DNA of 64,000 bases from Puia sp. GTDB taxonomy: Bacteria; Bacteroidota; Bacteroidia; Chitinophagales; Chitinophagaceae. The translations under genes were made by a program, and so were the position numbers. Positions 44,552-53,702 of this stretch are shown here, piece after piece (within the stretch, counting starts at the first letter, position 1; the number at the start of each line of letters is the position of its first letter). The stretch is from assembly GCA_031292515.1 (NCBI GenBank), contig JARLGZ010000080.1, forward strand, positions 81,636 through 145,635, read 5' to 3'. The notes beneath the pieces were generated by a model. The model was given only the letters and a program-made list of their open reading frames with translations, ran no database searches and had not been told where the DNA came from.

Positions 44552-45421
44552 CTAGCCCGCCAGATGCTCCTTCAGATACTGCTGGGGGCTCTTCCCGGTG
44601 ATCATCTTGAAATTTTTGTGGAAACAGGTGAAATTATTGAAGCCGCTTTCGAAACAGAGTTGCTTGATACTGTAGCGGTTGTCGATGAGCAGTTTGCAGG
44701 CATGCCCGATCCGTATTTCGGTCAGGAACTGCGAATAGGTCTTGCCGGTTCGGGATTTGAAATACCGGCAAAAAGAGTTGGGTACCAATCCCGCTATGGC
44801 GGCTATCTCTCCCAGATAGATCTTCTCCCGGAAGTGGCGGAATGAGTGGTCGTAGATCGCATTGATCCGGTCGTTCTCCGACTCCGTGAAATCATGGCTG
44901 AACCCGATCGAAGAGAGCAGGTGTAATTTCTCCGTGGCGGCCAGCGCCGACAGGCATTCCATCAGCGCGATGATCCGGTTTAAACCCTCGGCGAGGCTGA
45001 TTTTCCCAACGAGGTCCTGCATTCTCCGGTCTTCTTTTGAGGCCACCAATATACCCCGGCGGGCCTTTTCAAACAGGCTCTTGATCTGCTTCGTTTCCGG
45101 AAGATGCAGAAAGCGCTCCCCCCAGAAATTTTCGGAGAAGTGGACGACCGTCGAGTGGACCCCCAGGTCTTTGTCTCCCCGGAAATAGACATCATCGTAT
45201 CTCCAGTAATGAGGAAGGTTGGAACCCACCAGGATGATATCCCCCGCATCGAAACGCTTGATATGATCGCCGACGAACTGGGTGCCACAGCCCCTGTGGA
45301 AACGGATCAATTCGACTTCCGCATGATAGTGCCAGCGATTGTTGATGTGGGGATCCCTGTCCTCACGAACACTGAAAGAATGTGTCGGCGCCGTAGGCAC
45401 CTTTAATAATTGGGGTTTCAT
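44552..45421 (-). CDS. AraC-family transcriptional regulator
   Basis: 289 residues from ATG 45419-45421 (MKPQLLKVPTAPTHSFSVRE). The N-terminal cupin-like domain (about 20-110: HYHAEVELIRFHRGCGTQFV, AGDIILVGSNLPHYW) binds a small ligand; the C-terminal AraC DNA-binding domain (about 185-285) has both helix-turn-helices (GEIAAIAGLVPNSFCRYFKS, IKQLCFESGFNNFTCFHKNF). It is divergent from a small outer-membrane protein gene, its most likely target. The frame remains open 36 codons upstream but no conserved sequence lies there. Confidence 0.9.
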   Translation of the reverse strand: MKPQLLKVPTAPTHSFSVREDRDPHINNRWHYHAEVELIRFHRGCGTQFVGDHIKRFDAGDIILVGSNLPHYWRYDDVYFRGDKDLGVHSTVVHFSENFWGERFLHLPETKQIKSLFEKARRGILVASKEDRRMQDLVGKISLAEGLNRIIALMECLSALAATEKLHLLSSIGFSHDFTESENDRINAIYDHSFRHFREKIYLGEIAAIAGLVPNSFCRYFKSRTGKTYSQFLTEIRIGHACKLLIDNRYSIKQLCFESGFNNFTCFHKNFKMITGKSPQQYLKEHLAG

Positions 45422-45531
45422 GCAAGAAGGCCTAAAATTACCATCCGATACCCAGCAGGCAAAATTTATAATAAATCCCCGGCCGCTTCGTTTTATAACC
45501 GTGTTCGGGTATATTTTATTGATTTTCAACT

Positions 45532-45573
45532 TTTAACGATCCCAGCAAAATCTTTAACGATCTTAGTGAAATT
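45532..45573 (+). promoter_or_regulatory. Two 21-base direct repeats (TTTAACGATC), candidate AraC site
   Basis: TTTAACGAT begins at 45532 and again at 45553, exactly 21 bases later, with similar tails (CCCAGCAAAATC, CTTAGTGAAATT). Direct repeats with a 21-base spacing are the classical AraC-family arrangement. The second copy ends four bases before the ATG at 45578, close enough to block initiation if bound. It could also be one of this genome's neutral spacer repeats. Confidence 0.45.
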
Positions 45574-45577
45574 TATA

Positions 45578-46123
45578 ATGAATCCGATGAAGGCTATAAC
45601 CCGAATCTCCGCGGCCATCCTGCTGCTTGTGCTGGTCGGCCGCTCTTACACCGCCGGCGCCCAAAGCCTGAAAAAGAGTTGGTCTGTTGGCTTTGGCATC
45701 GAGGCGGGTCTGCCGGAGGCCGACGCAAAGGATCTCTACAGTTTTACAGGGGGAATGACTGTGCGGTTCTCTTACAGGCTTGGACACGGCTTTGCCACTT
45801 TTACGACGGGAGCCGTCGGCTACGCGCCGAAGACAGACGATATCAACCTGAAAGCAGGCATCCAGGTCCCGTTTAAGGCAGGCTACAAATACATCATCCT
45901 GCGCCACTTCTTTGTCATGGGAGAAGCCGGCTATTCCGCCTTCCGCGCTTATTACAAGGATCTTAGCGACAAAACGCAATATACCGATAACGGCGGGTTC
46001 ACCTATGCACCTACGATCGGCATACAGGCCGGGGCCCTCGAACTGGGCGTTCGCTACGAGACCGTCAGAACCGGTGGGCTGAATATTGCCCATGCAGGAC
46101 TGAGACTGGGGTTCAATTTTTGA
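45578..46123 (+). CDS. Small outer-membrane beta-barrel protein
   Basis: 181 residues from ATG 45578 (MNPMKAITRISAAILLLVLV signal peptide, cleavage near TAGAQS). The rest alternates hydrophobic and polar residues (SVGFGIEAGLP, YIILRHFFVMGEAGYSAF, GGFTYAPTIGIQAGALELG) and ends in aromatic F, LRLGFNF, as 8-strand barrels do. It resembles the OmpX/OmpW-like porin-fold proteins of Bacteroidota. Function unknown; its neighbour regulator may control it. Confidence 0.78.
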   Translation: MNPMKAITRISAAILLLVLVGRSYTAGAQSLKKSWSVGFGIEAGLPEADAKDLYSFTGGMTVRFSYRLGHGFATFTTGAVGYAPKTDDINLKAGIQVPFKAGYKYIILRHFFVMGEAGYSAFRAYYKDLSDKTQYTDNGGFTYAPTIGIQAGALELGVRYETVRTGGLNIAHAGLRLGFNF

Positions 46124-46176
46124 AAGAACCACAAACCCGTGTCGCAAAGCGGTGGCACAAGCCATTCTCACAGGTT

Positions 46177-46248
46177 ATTCCCGCAAACCAATCCATTCCC
46201 GCAAACCAATCCACTGCCGCAAACCAATCCATTCCCGTAAACCGGCCC
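46177..46248 (+). repeat. Four-copy 18-bp tandem repeat (ATTCCCGCAAACCAATCC)
   Basis: Copies at 46177-46194, 46195-46212, 46213-46230 and 46231-46248, the last two degenerate; weaker related phrases (AACCAACCCCACAACCG) continue to about 46350. The 317-base gap between the barrel protein and the DUF2126 gene is largely made of this repeat. Confidence 0.85.
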
Positions 46249-46356
46249 CATAACCAACCCCACAACCGCCGCCGCAAACCATTCCCGCGAACCAGCCCCC
46301 TAAGTCAACCCCTAAGCCACTTCCCTGAACCGGCCCTGCAACCGGCCCGATAAAGT

Positions 46357-46388
46357 TTTGACAGGTCGGTGAAAAGCCTTTAATTTTA
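46357..46388 (+). promoter_or_regulatory. Bacteroidota-type promoter of the transglutaminase-DUF2126 gene
   Basis: TTTG at 46357-46360, a 20-base spacer, then TAATTTTA at 46381-46388, which differs from TAnnTTTG only in the last base. It lies about 50 bases before the ATG at 46441, on the plus strand. Confidence 0.6.
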
Positions 46389-46440
46389 GTAAGAACGATC
46401 GTTGCCATTTTCATCATAACTTATATACACCTACCCCCTT

Positions 46441-49400
46441 ATGGCAATAAGAGTCGCTATCAATCACCGCACCACCTATACCTACGACAGATTGGTCTCC
46501 TTATCGCCGCATATCTTCCGGTTGAGGCCCGCCGTTCATTCGAGGACGCCTATCGAATCCTATTCTCTCAAAATTACCCCGGAAGAGCATTTTATAAACT
46601 GGCAGCAGGATCCCTTCGGCAATTACCAGGCGAGGGTCGTATTCCCGGAGCAGACCCGGGAGCTGAGCGTGGAAGTGGAGGTCATCGCCGATATGGTCGT
46701 CATCAATCCTTTCGACTTTTTTGTGGAAGACTATGCCGGGAACTACCCCTTTCGATATAAAGGAGAGCTAGCCAAAGAGCTGGCGCCCTACCTGGAAATC
46801 CGGGACAACGGTCCCCTTATCCGGCAATGGCTTCTGGGGATAGACAGGAAAAAAAAGACGATCAACGATTTTCTCGTCTATATCAACCGGAAGGTCAGCC
46901 AGGACGTCGGCTATTCCATCCGCATGGAAGCGGGTGTGCAGACATCCGATGAGACGCTGATCCGGGCTATCGGTTCCTGCCGGGACTCCGCATGGCTGTT
47001 GGTGCAGGCGCTGCGGCATCTGGGGTTGGCCGCCCGTTTCGTATCGGGCTATCTTGTTCAGCTGACAGCAGACATTCCTGCCCTGGATGGCCCTTCGGGA
47101 CCGGCGAAAGATTTTACCGACCTGCATGCCTGGACGGAAGTCTATATACCCGGCGCCGGATGGATCGGGATGGATCCTACTTCGGGCCTTTTTGCGGGAG
47201 AGGGGCATATCCCGCTGGCCTGCACACCGGACTTTGCCAGCGCGGCGCCCGTGGTAGGGGCGACGGACAAATGCGAGACCACTTTTTCTTTCTCCAATAC
47301 CGTGACAAGGATCCACGAGGATCCCCGCGAAACGAAGCCGTATACCGAAGAGCAATGGGCGGCCATACACGCCATGGGCTATAAAGTCGAGGAAGATCTC
47401 CAGTCGTCTGATGTCAGGATGACGATCGGCGGAGAACCGACCTTTGTGTCCATCGATGACCGGGAGTCGGCGCAGTGGAACACGGAAGCCGACGGCAAAC
47501 AAAAACGGGAGCTGTCGCACGACCTCATCTTCCGGCTGCGTGAACAGTTTGGCCCCCAGGGGATGATCCACTATGGCCAGGGCAAGTGGTATCCGGGTGA
47601 GCCCTTGCCACGCTGGCAGTACGGCTTGTTCTGGAGAAAAGACGGCTACCCGGTGTGGCGGAATAAAGCGTTGATAGCGCACGAAAAAAGCAAGACGAAA
47701 TATACACACGAAGATGCCGCCAACTTTGGCTGGGAACTGGCCCGTCACCTGGCGGTCAGCGAAAAAAACCTCACCCCCGCCTATGAGGATTCCTTCTATT
47801 ATATGTGGACGGAAGGAAAACTGCCCGCCAATATCAACGCGATGAACATCAAAATGGATGACCCGTCGGAGCGCAGGACCCTCATGCATGTGCTCGATAG
47901 AGGGCTGGACAAGCCTGCCGGCTATGTACTTCCCCTGCAATGGGATTTCTGGAACAACAATTGGCAAAGCTGCGAATGGCTGATGAACCGCTCACACCTC
48001 TACCTGATCCCCGGCGATTCTCCGCTCGGGTTACGGCTGCCGCTGGAATCGATTCCCGCCCTGGCCCGCGAAAGCAGTGATGAGAAAGTGGAACGCAGCC
48101 TTTTTGAAGAGCTGCCACCCCTCGCTTCCTTCCACGAGACCATCGGAAGCCGGTATGGCCTGGTGGCGGAACATCCGCTGCCCCTCCCCAGGATCAGCTA
48201 TCAGCATATAGGTGACGCCATAAAATCGGTCGACACGAAAAATTCGGGTGATCCGAACAGATCGGGCGATAAGGATAAAAAGAAAGGCAAACAAAAAAAG
48301 GAAACCCCGGAAGATTCTTCCAACGGACAGGGCGCCAGAAGAAAGGTCAGCTTTGAAGTGCCCGCCATAAAAACGGCCTTGTGCGTGGAAGCCAGGGACG
48401 GCGTCCTCTATCTGTTCCTGCCGCCGCTCAAATATCTCGAGCACTACCTGGACCTGGTCGCTTCCATCGAAGCCACCGCCGCAAAGCTGAATATGGCCGT
48501 TCGCATTGAAGGGTACGAGGCCCCCAGGGATTATCGCATGGAGAGATTGGTGGTGTCCCCCGATCCGGGCGTGATCGAGGTGAACATTCATCCGGCCCGT
48601 AACTGGAAAGAACTGGTCGCCATCATCGACACCTTATACGAACAGGCTCATTTGTCCCGGCTTGGAACCGAGAAGTTCATGCTAGACGGCAAACACACCG
48701 GCACAGGAGGAGGAAATCATATTACGATCGGTGGGGAGACACCCGCGGACAGCCCCTTGCTCCGCCGGCCCGATCTGCTGCGCAGCCTGATCACTTTTTG
48801 GCAGCATCATCCCGGGCTGTCCTACCTTTTCTCTGGTTCTTTTATCGGTCCGACCAGCCAGGCGCCGCGCATCGACGAAGGGCGGGATGAGAAGCTATAC
48901 GAGATGGAGATCGCCTTTACCCAGGTGCCTGAGAAGGGTTTTATCCCGTTCTGGACCGTAGACCGCATATTCAGACACCTGCTGACGGATATAACGGGCA
49001 ATACCCACCGCTCCGAATTCTGTATCGACAAGCTCTATTCCCCGGACAGCTCTTCCGGCAGGCTGGGTATCCTCGAGTTCAGGGCTTTTGAAATGCCACC
49101 CCATAAACAGATGAGCCTGGTACAGATGCTCCTGATCAGGGCGCTGATCGCCTGGTTCTGGAAGAAACCCTATAAACAGGACTTGGTGAGATGGGGACCG
49201 GAACTGCACGATAAATTCATGTTACCCCATTATGTGCAACAGGATATAAAAGACGTGGTAGCCGGTCTGAACGAGGCAGGCTATCCTTTCCAGGAGGATT
49301 GGTTTGCCCCCTTCCTCGAGTTCCGTTTTCCGCATTATGGCCGGCTCCGGCTGCAGGAAATCGAAATGGAGGTTCGCATGGGTATAGAACCCTGGCATGT

Positions 49401-49962
49401 GCTCGGCGAAGAGGCGACTGGTACAGGTACCGCCCGCTACGTGGATTCTTCGCTGGAAAGAGTACAGGTGAAGCTGAGCGGGTTGAACGGCAACCGCTAT
49501 GTGCTGTTGTGTAATGGCGCCAGGGTGCCGCTCCGCGAGACGGATGTTAAAGGAGAATGGGTCTGTGGGGTGAGATACCGCGCCTGGCAGCCTCCCAGCG
49601 CCTTGCATCCTACCATCGGCGTGGATGTGCCGCTGACCTTCGACCTCGTCGACACCTGGAACAGCCGCTCCATCGGTGGCTGCACCTACTATGTCTCGCA
49701 TCCGGGCGGAAGAGGATATGAGACCTTTCCTGTGAACAGCTATGAGGCGGAATCCCGCCGGGGCAACCGGTTCGGAACACTGACGCATACGCAGGATACA
49801 CTGCCGCCGCGTCCTTACCTGCGTTCCCTGGGGCTAGCCGGTCCTGAACGCTATATCGATCCGAACAGACTGCCCTTTCCCTGCGACGCGCCCCCGCTGG
49901 AATTCAATAAAGACTATCCCCATACGCTGGATTTACGGAAGACCTGGAAGAATAAAAAATAA
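46441..49962 (+). CDS. Transglutaminase-like/DUF2126 fusion protein
   Basis: 1173 residues. N-terminal Bact_transglu_N-type domain (about 1-110), then a transglutaminase core with its triad in IGSCRDSAWLLV (C180), DLHAWTEVYIPG (H229) and GWIGMDPTSGL (D245). From about residue 320 comes DUF2126 (MTIGGEPTFVSIDD, GGNHITIGGE, LGILEFRAFEMPPHKQMSL, FMLPHYVQQD). Comparative studies of amidoligases have placed DUF2126 with glutamine-synthetase-like/GCS-like ligases. About residues 597-638 are a lysine/asparagine-rich insert. In most genomes this gene lies beside transglutaminase and circularly permuted ATP-grasp/alpha-E genes; here those sit 8.6 kb away. Suspected role: forming or cutting amide bonds in a peptide product. 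Confidence 0.9.
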   Translation: MAIRVAINHRTTYTYDRLVSLSPHIFRLRPAVHSRTPIESYSLKITPEEHFINWQQDPFGNYQARVVFPEQTRELSVEVEVIADMVVINPFDFFVEDYAGNYPFRYKGELAKELAPYLEIRDNGPLIRQWLLGIDRKKKTINDFLVYINRKVSQDVGYSIRMEAGVQTSDETLIRAIGSCRDSAWLLVQALRHLGLAARFVSGYLVQLTADIPALDGPSGPAKDFTDLHAWTEVYIPGAGWIGMDPTSGLFAGEGHIPLACTPDFASAAPVVGATDKCETTFSFSNTVTRIHEDPRETKPYTEEQWAAIHAMGYKVEEDLQSSDVRMTIGGEPTFVSIDDRESAQWNTEADGKQKRELSHDLIFRLREQFGPQGMIHYGQGKWYPGEPLPRWQYGLFWRKDGYPVWRNKALIAHEKSKTKYTHEDAANFGWELARHLAVSEKNLTPAYEDSFYYMWTEGKLPANINAMNIKMDDPSERRTLMHVLDRGLDKPAGYVLPLQWDFWNNNWQSCEWLMNRSHLYLIPGDSPLGLRLPLESIPALARESSDEKVERSLFEELPPLASFHETIGSRYGLVAEHPLPLPRISYQHIGDAIKSVDTKNSGDPNRSGDKDKKKGKQKKETPEDSSNGQGARRKVSFEVPAIKTALCVEARDGVLYLFLPPLKYLEHYLDLVASIEATAAKLNMAVRIEGYEAPRDYRMERLVVSPDPGVIEVNIHPARNWKELVAIIDTLYEQAHLSRLGTEKFMLDGKHTGTGGGNHITIGGETPADSPLLRRPDLLRSLITFWQHHPGLSYLFSGSFIGPTSQAPRIDEGRDEKLYEMEIAFTQVPEKGFIPFWTVDRIFRHLLTDITGNTHRSEFCIDKLYSPDSSSGRLGILEFRAFEMPPHKQMSLVQMLLIRALIAWFWKKPYKQDLVRWGPELHDKFMLPHYVQQDIKDVVAGLNEAGYPFQEDWFAPFLEFRFPHYGRLRLQEIEMEVRMGIEPWHVLGEEATGTGTARYVDSSLERVQVKLSGLNGNRYVLLCNGARVPLRETDVKGEWVCGVRYRAWQPPSALHPTIGVDVPLTFDLVDTWNSRSIGGCTYYVSHPGGRGYETFPVNSYEAESRRGNRFGTLTHTQDTLPPRPYLRSLGLAGPERYIDPNRLPFPCDAPPLEFNKDYPHTLDLRKTWKNKK

Positions 49963-50027
49963 TCGTCTGAAATCCCATAATATCAATCAGCATTTCGCCT
50001 GATTTTCCTCCCAATCGCATATGAAGT

Positions 50028-50056
50028 AAATATTATAATTTTAAAATATAATATTT
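50028..50056. promoter_or_regulatory. AT-rich inverted repeat before the PAS kinase gene
   Basis: AAATATTATA (50028-50037) and TATAATATTT (50047-50056) form a perfect 10-base inverted repeat with a 9-base near-palindromic centre. It ends 12 bases before the ATG at 50069. It may be an operator or a leader hairpin. Confidence 0.55.
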
Positions 50057-50068
50057 AAACCCGGCATT

Positions 50069-51904
50069 ATGAGAAAGAGGGAGGTTTTATTTGACGGAAG
50101 TTCAATCATTGAGGCATTACAAGTACCAACTCTAATAGTAAGCACAAAAAATCACGAGTTCCGCGTATATGCGGCAAATACGGCCTGGCACAAAGCCACC
50201 CGGCTGGGGATCGCAGAGATCGGGGGCATGCCATTCCCGGATCTATTCCACGGACCTTCGATTCATTTGGAAGACGAAGGAATAAGGCTGCTCCGGGAGA
50301 GCCTTTGCGAGGCAGACCGCTTAGCCCGTCGAGTCACGCTGCCGAACCGGAAACTTAGGGAACTTTCCCCGGACCGTCCGGAAAAAATACGATGCTGGGA
50401 CTTCGAAATTGCCCCGCTTCCGGATAAAGCCGGAAACATCCTGCACCTGCTGATTTCCGTTGAAGATAGGACGGAGGCCATGCAGCTCGAAGACCATTAC
50501 CATCAGTTGCTGGAGATCAGCCCGGACGCCATCGTCCTCGTCGGGGAAAAAAGAAAAATCCTGGAAGTGAATGAAAGCGCAAAAAAAATGTTCCGGTATT
50601 CAAGGGAAGAATTGGTGGGAAAAGATATTGGAAAGCTGATCCCTGAACGTTTCCGGCATCATCATAAGGGCCAGCACGCAGAATACTTTGCCCAGCCCAA
50701 AGTGCGGCCAATGGGCACCGGTCTGCAATTGTATGCTGTCAGGAAGGATGGTGGAGAATTCCCGGTCGAAATCAGTCTAAACCCGCTTCTGTCGGCCAAA
50801 AATTACCAGATTGCGGCCATCATCAGGGATGTTTCCGAAAAAAAGCAGCAGGAGAACCGCCTCCGGTCTTCTGAGAGAAGATATCGCGTCATGTTTAATG
50901 AGAACCCCTATCCAATGTTCGTTTATGAGTCGGGAACCCTCCGTATCCTGGAGGTGAACGACGCGGCAACCACTAAATACAAATACACCCGGGATGAATT
51001 CCTGCAAATGAAGATCCTGGATATATTCCTAAGCGTTCCCGATACCGAAAAGAATGTCGCCAGTCCTAAAGAGATAAACGGCGGAGCAGACGCCCGGAAA
51101 ACCTGGAAGACAAAAAAGAAAGATGGCAGCGTGCTGACCGTGGAAGTCAGGACCTTCTTCGTGGATCATTTCGGACACCTGGCCCAGCAGATTTTAATCA
51201 ACGATGTTACAGATATGATCCGTTTGCAGGAGGAACTGGCTACGCAGCAAAAGCTAAAACAAAAGCAAATTACAGAAGCCATGTTCCTGGCCCAGGAGGA
51301 AGAGAGAGAACATATCGGCAAGGAATTGCACGATAATATCAACCAACTGCTGGCAACCGCGCGGTTGTGTTTCATGGCCGAACAGGGAGTGCCGGAGATC
51401 TCCGTCGAATTGGTGAAGAAGGGTGTGAAAGCCATCGACAAGGCCATCACGGAGATCAGGCATTTGTCCAGGGGAATGGTCGTACACGAAATAGTGGAAG
51501 CAGGTCTGGTCAATTCCATTCGGGACCTGATCGACACGATCAATTTGACGAAAAGACTCAGGATAGAACTGCAGGTCACAGATTCGGTAGAACAAGGCAT
51601 GAAGGAAGAGCAGAAAATTGCGATTTACCGGATCATACAGGAACAACTGAGCAATATTATCCGCCATTCACGGGCTTCGCACGTACATATCATTCTTAGC
51701 AGGAAGGGGTTCGAACTATTTCTCCAGATCGATGACGACGGGAAGGGCTTCAATATCCGGACGACCAGGAGAGGGATTGGGATCACGAATATTATCAACC
51801 GGGTCAAGCTCCTGGACGGAGACGTGAAGATCGATACAGGCCCTGATAAAGGCTGCCTGCTGGAAGTACGGATGAATGCGAATGCCACCGGCAATACTTA
51901 TTGA
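50069..51904 (+). CDS. PAS-domain sensor histidine kinase, HisKA_3 type
   Basis: 611 residues without membrane segments, so cytoplasmic. Three PAS-like modules (about 15-135, 140-255, 265-385; for example LLEISPDAIVLVGEKRKILE) are followed by a dimerisation domain with phosphorylatable histidine 421 in GKELHDNINQLLAT, and a HATPase_c domain with N-box SNIIRHSRASHVHI and G1/G2 boxes DDDGKGFNI and RRGIGITNI. Such kinases usually pair with NarL/LuxR response regulators, but none with a receiver domain is in the window. It begins the inserted block that splits the DUF2126/ATP-grasp cluster. Confidence 0.92.
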   Translation: MRKREVLFDGSSIIEALQVPTLIVSTKNHEFRVYAANTAWHKATRLGIAEIGGMPFPDLFHGPSIHLEDEGIRLLRESLCEADRLARRVTLPNRKLRELSPDRPEKIRCWDFEIAPLPDKAGNILHLLISVEDRTEAMQLEDHYHQLLEISPDAIVLVGEKRKILEVNESAKKMFRYSREELVGKDIGKLIPERFRHHHKGQHAEYFAQPKVRPMGTGLQLYAVRKDGGEFPVEISLNPLLSAKNYQIAAIIRDVSEKKQQENRLRSSERRYRVMFNENPYPMFVYESGTLRILEVNDAATTKYKYTRDEFLQMKILDIFLSVPDTEKNVASPKEINGGADARKTWKTKKKDGSVLTVEVRTFFVDHFGHLAQQILINDVTDMIRLQEELATQQKLKQKQITEAMFLAQEEEREHIGKELHDNINQLLATARLCFMAEQGVPEISVELVKKGVKAIDKAITEIRHLSRGMVVHEIVEAGLVNSIRDLIDTINLTKRLRIELQVTDSVEQGMKEEQKIAIYRIIQEQLSNIIRHSRASHVHIILSRKGFELFLQIDDDGKGFNIRTTRRGIGITNIINRVKLLDGDVKIDTGPDKGCLLEVRMNANATGNTY

Positions 51905-51936
51905 TTCTTAAACTTTACTTCGAAAACGGACAAAAT

Positions 51937-53346
51937 ATGAGTAGCGAGGAGCTGGGACCTGAAAAATTTGCGTTGCATATAGCCGACCATGTGAATGCCA
52001 TGCTCGCATACTGGGACAAAGACCTGGTCTGCCGCTATGCAAATAGGGCATATTCCGAATGGTTCGGCATTTCCAGCCAGGAAATGGTGGGAAAACTGAC
52101 CCTGCCGGAATTGTTGGGACCCGAATTGTTCGCGCTCAACCTGCCTTATATCAGAAAAACATTGAATGGAGAGCGTCAGATTTTCGAAAGAGAATTGAGG
52201 ACGCCGGCGGGTGAGGTCAAAAACTCCCTGGCAACTTATTACCCCGATCTCGAAAATGGAAATATCAAGGGTCTCATCGTCCATGTGGCGGAAACCACTC
52301 TTATCCGGAACATGCAGGAAACTGAACGGAAACTGTATGAAAGCCGGGAATTGTTCGAACGGTTCATGGAGATGTCTCCGATACCGGCCTGGATAAGAGA
52401 CGAGTCAGGGATTATGCAATATATGAATGCGGCCTATGCAAAGGCCTTCCGTTTAGAGCAACAAATGATCGGAAAATCTCTCCAGGACATCTTCCCTGCG
52501 CGACTGGCCGAAGAATATTTAAAGACCACCCGACAGGTACTGGATACAAAGCTGCCTTTGGAATCAACGATGAAATTCGTCGACGAGAGACAGTCTGTCA
52601 AATCTTATAAGCTCATCCGGTTCCCCTTATCCTATAAAGGCAGACAGATGATCGCCGGCTGGGCTATGGATATAACGGAGCAGGTCAATGCGCATGAGCG
52701 GGTTTTGAAGTTGGAAGAAGAAAAGAAATGGGAAATCCTCCGATCTGTCATCGAGGCCCAGGAGACGGAAAAGGAGGTCATCTCCAAAAGAATCCACGAG
52801 CATACTGTGCAGACGCTCTCTTCCTGCAAACTCATCCTGGACAGCCTGACGGCAAGGAGTGCGGATAGTGAACTGCTGAATGTGACCAACCTAAACCTTC
52901 AGACGGCTATTGAGGAGTTGAAATATACCTGCGACAGCCTCATACCCCTGACAATATTCGATCTTGGGCTGGAGGAGGCCGTTAGGGATGTTCTCCGGGA
53001 CCTCAGGAAACGACATCCCATAAGGATAAGGATTTGCCATTTCGACAAACGGGCCGAAGGGATCGGCCCTTCCGAAAAACTCAATATTTTCCGTATCATC
53101 AGCGACCTGTTGTATATTATCGCAAAATACACGCAGGCCTCGGCCGTAGAAATAGGCCTATACTATCACCACCCGGTTCTCAGCCTGGTGTTGGAATATA
53201 CAGGACAGGCAGTCGCAGAATTTTCCAATATCCGTGAGCTGCAAAATGTGAAGAACCGGATCGGGTTCTATAACGGCTTGCTTCGGTTCCACAACGCCGG
53301 ATCCGCAAGGACTATCGAGATCATTATCAACAGAACTAAGACCTGA
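51937..53346 (+). CDS. PAS-domain kinase-like protein with degenerate ATPase domain
   Basis: 469 residues from ATG 51937, 32 bases after the previous kinase. Two PAS modules (about 12-120 and 140-250: MEMSPIPAWIRDESGIM, QYMNAAYAKAFRLEQQM) precede a HisKA_3-like helix pair that keeps a histidine (RIHEHTVQTLSSCKLILD, H287). The ATPase domain lacks the N-box asparagine (ISDLLYIIAKYTQAS) and has LEYTGQAVAEF where DxGxGF is expected. It is probably unable to bind ATP and may act as a regulatory pseudokinase, perhaps a heterodimer partner of its upstream neighbour. Confidence 0.85.
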   Translation: MSSEELGPEKFALHIADHVNAMLAYWDKDLVCRYANRAYSEWFGISSQEMVGKLTLPELLGPELFALNLPYIRKTLNGERQIFERELRTPAGEVKNSLATYYPDLENGNIKGLIVHVAETTLIRNMQETERKLYESRELFERFMEMSPIPAWIRDESGIMQYMNAAYAKAFRLEQQMIGKSLQDIFPARLAEEYLKTTRQVLDTKLPLESTMKFVDERQSVKSYKLIRFPLSYKGRQMIAGWAMDITEQVNAHERVLKLEEEKKWEILRSVIEAQETEKEVISKRIHEHTVQTLSSCKLILDSLTARSADSELLNVTNLNLQTAIEELKYTCDSLIPLTIFDLGLEEAVRDVLRDLRKRHPIRIRICHFDKRAEGIGPSEKLNIFRIISDLLYIIAKYTQASAVEIGLYYHHPVLSLVLEYTGQAVAEFSNIRELQNVKNRIGFYNGLLRFHNAGSARTIEIIINRTKT

Positions 53347-53620
53347 GCGCCGGCCTCTTGACCGCTTGCCCCAGCCATTCGCCGGCTAGAGCATGTTTCA
53401 TGACTACCTTGCCCGGTATCCCGCAGGCGGCACGCAACACCTTGCCTTTCGTTTGCCGGTTGGCGATTTCGACCGGGTCGCCGGCGATCTGCGCGAGCAA
53501 GGGTATGCGATCATCAGCGAAGTAGACCACCCCATTGCGCGGATGGCTTTTTTCGATACCTATCGGACGCTGGGCCTTGCTACCGAAATTATGGGCGTCA
53601 CGCCGCTAAATGTTTCTTAT
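53347..53620 (+). pseudogene. Remnant of a VOC-family (glyoxalase-like) gene
   Basis: From about 53393 the frame reads MFHDYLARYPAGGTQHLAFR, then DFDRVAGDLREQGYAIISEV and LGLATEIMG, matching the middle of VOC (vicinal oxygen chelate) domains with its histidine in TQHLAF and the acidic TEI. A stop at about 53384-53386 cuts off the N-terminal half, and the sequence after TEIMG no longer fits the family. It is probably a decayed fragment. Confidence 0.65.
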
Positions 53621-53702
53621 TTTAGCGTGATAAATTCGGTAGTCGCTGGTTGCCGGGTGCTCATAACGAAACAATGCAAATAACAATTAAAAAAATAGCA
53701 TT

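Noticed and set aside
46768..47967. Long minus-strand ORF (399 codons) inside the DUF2126 gene
   Set aside because: The plus-strand gene has complete catalytic motifs across this span. The antisense frame shows no domain or signal peptide.
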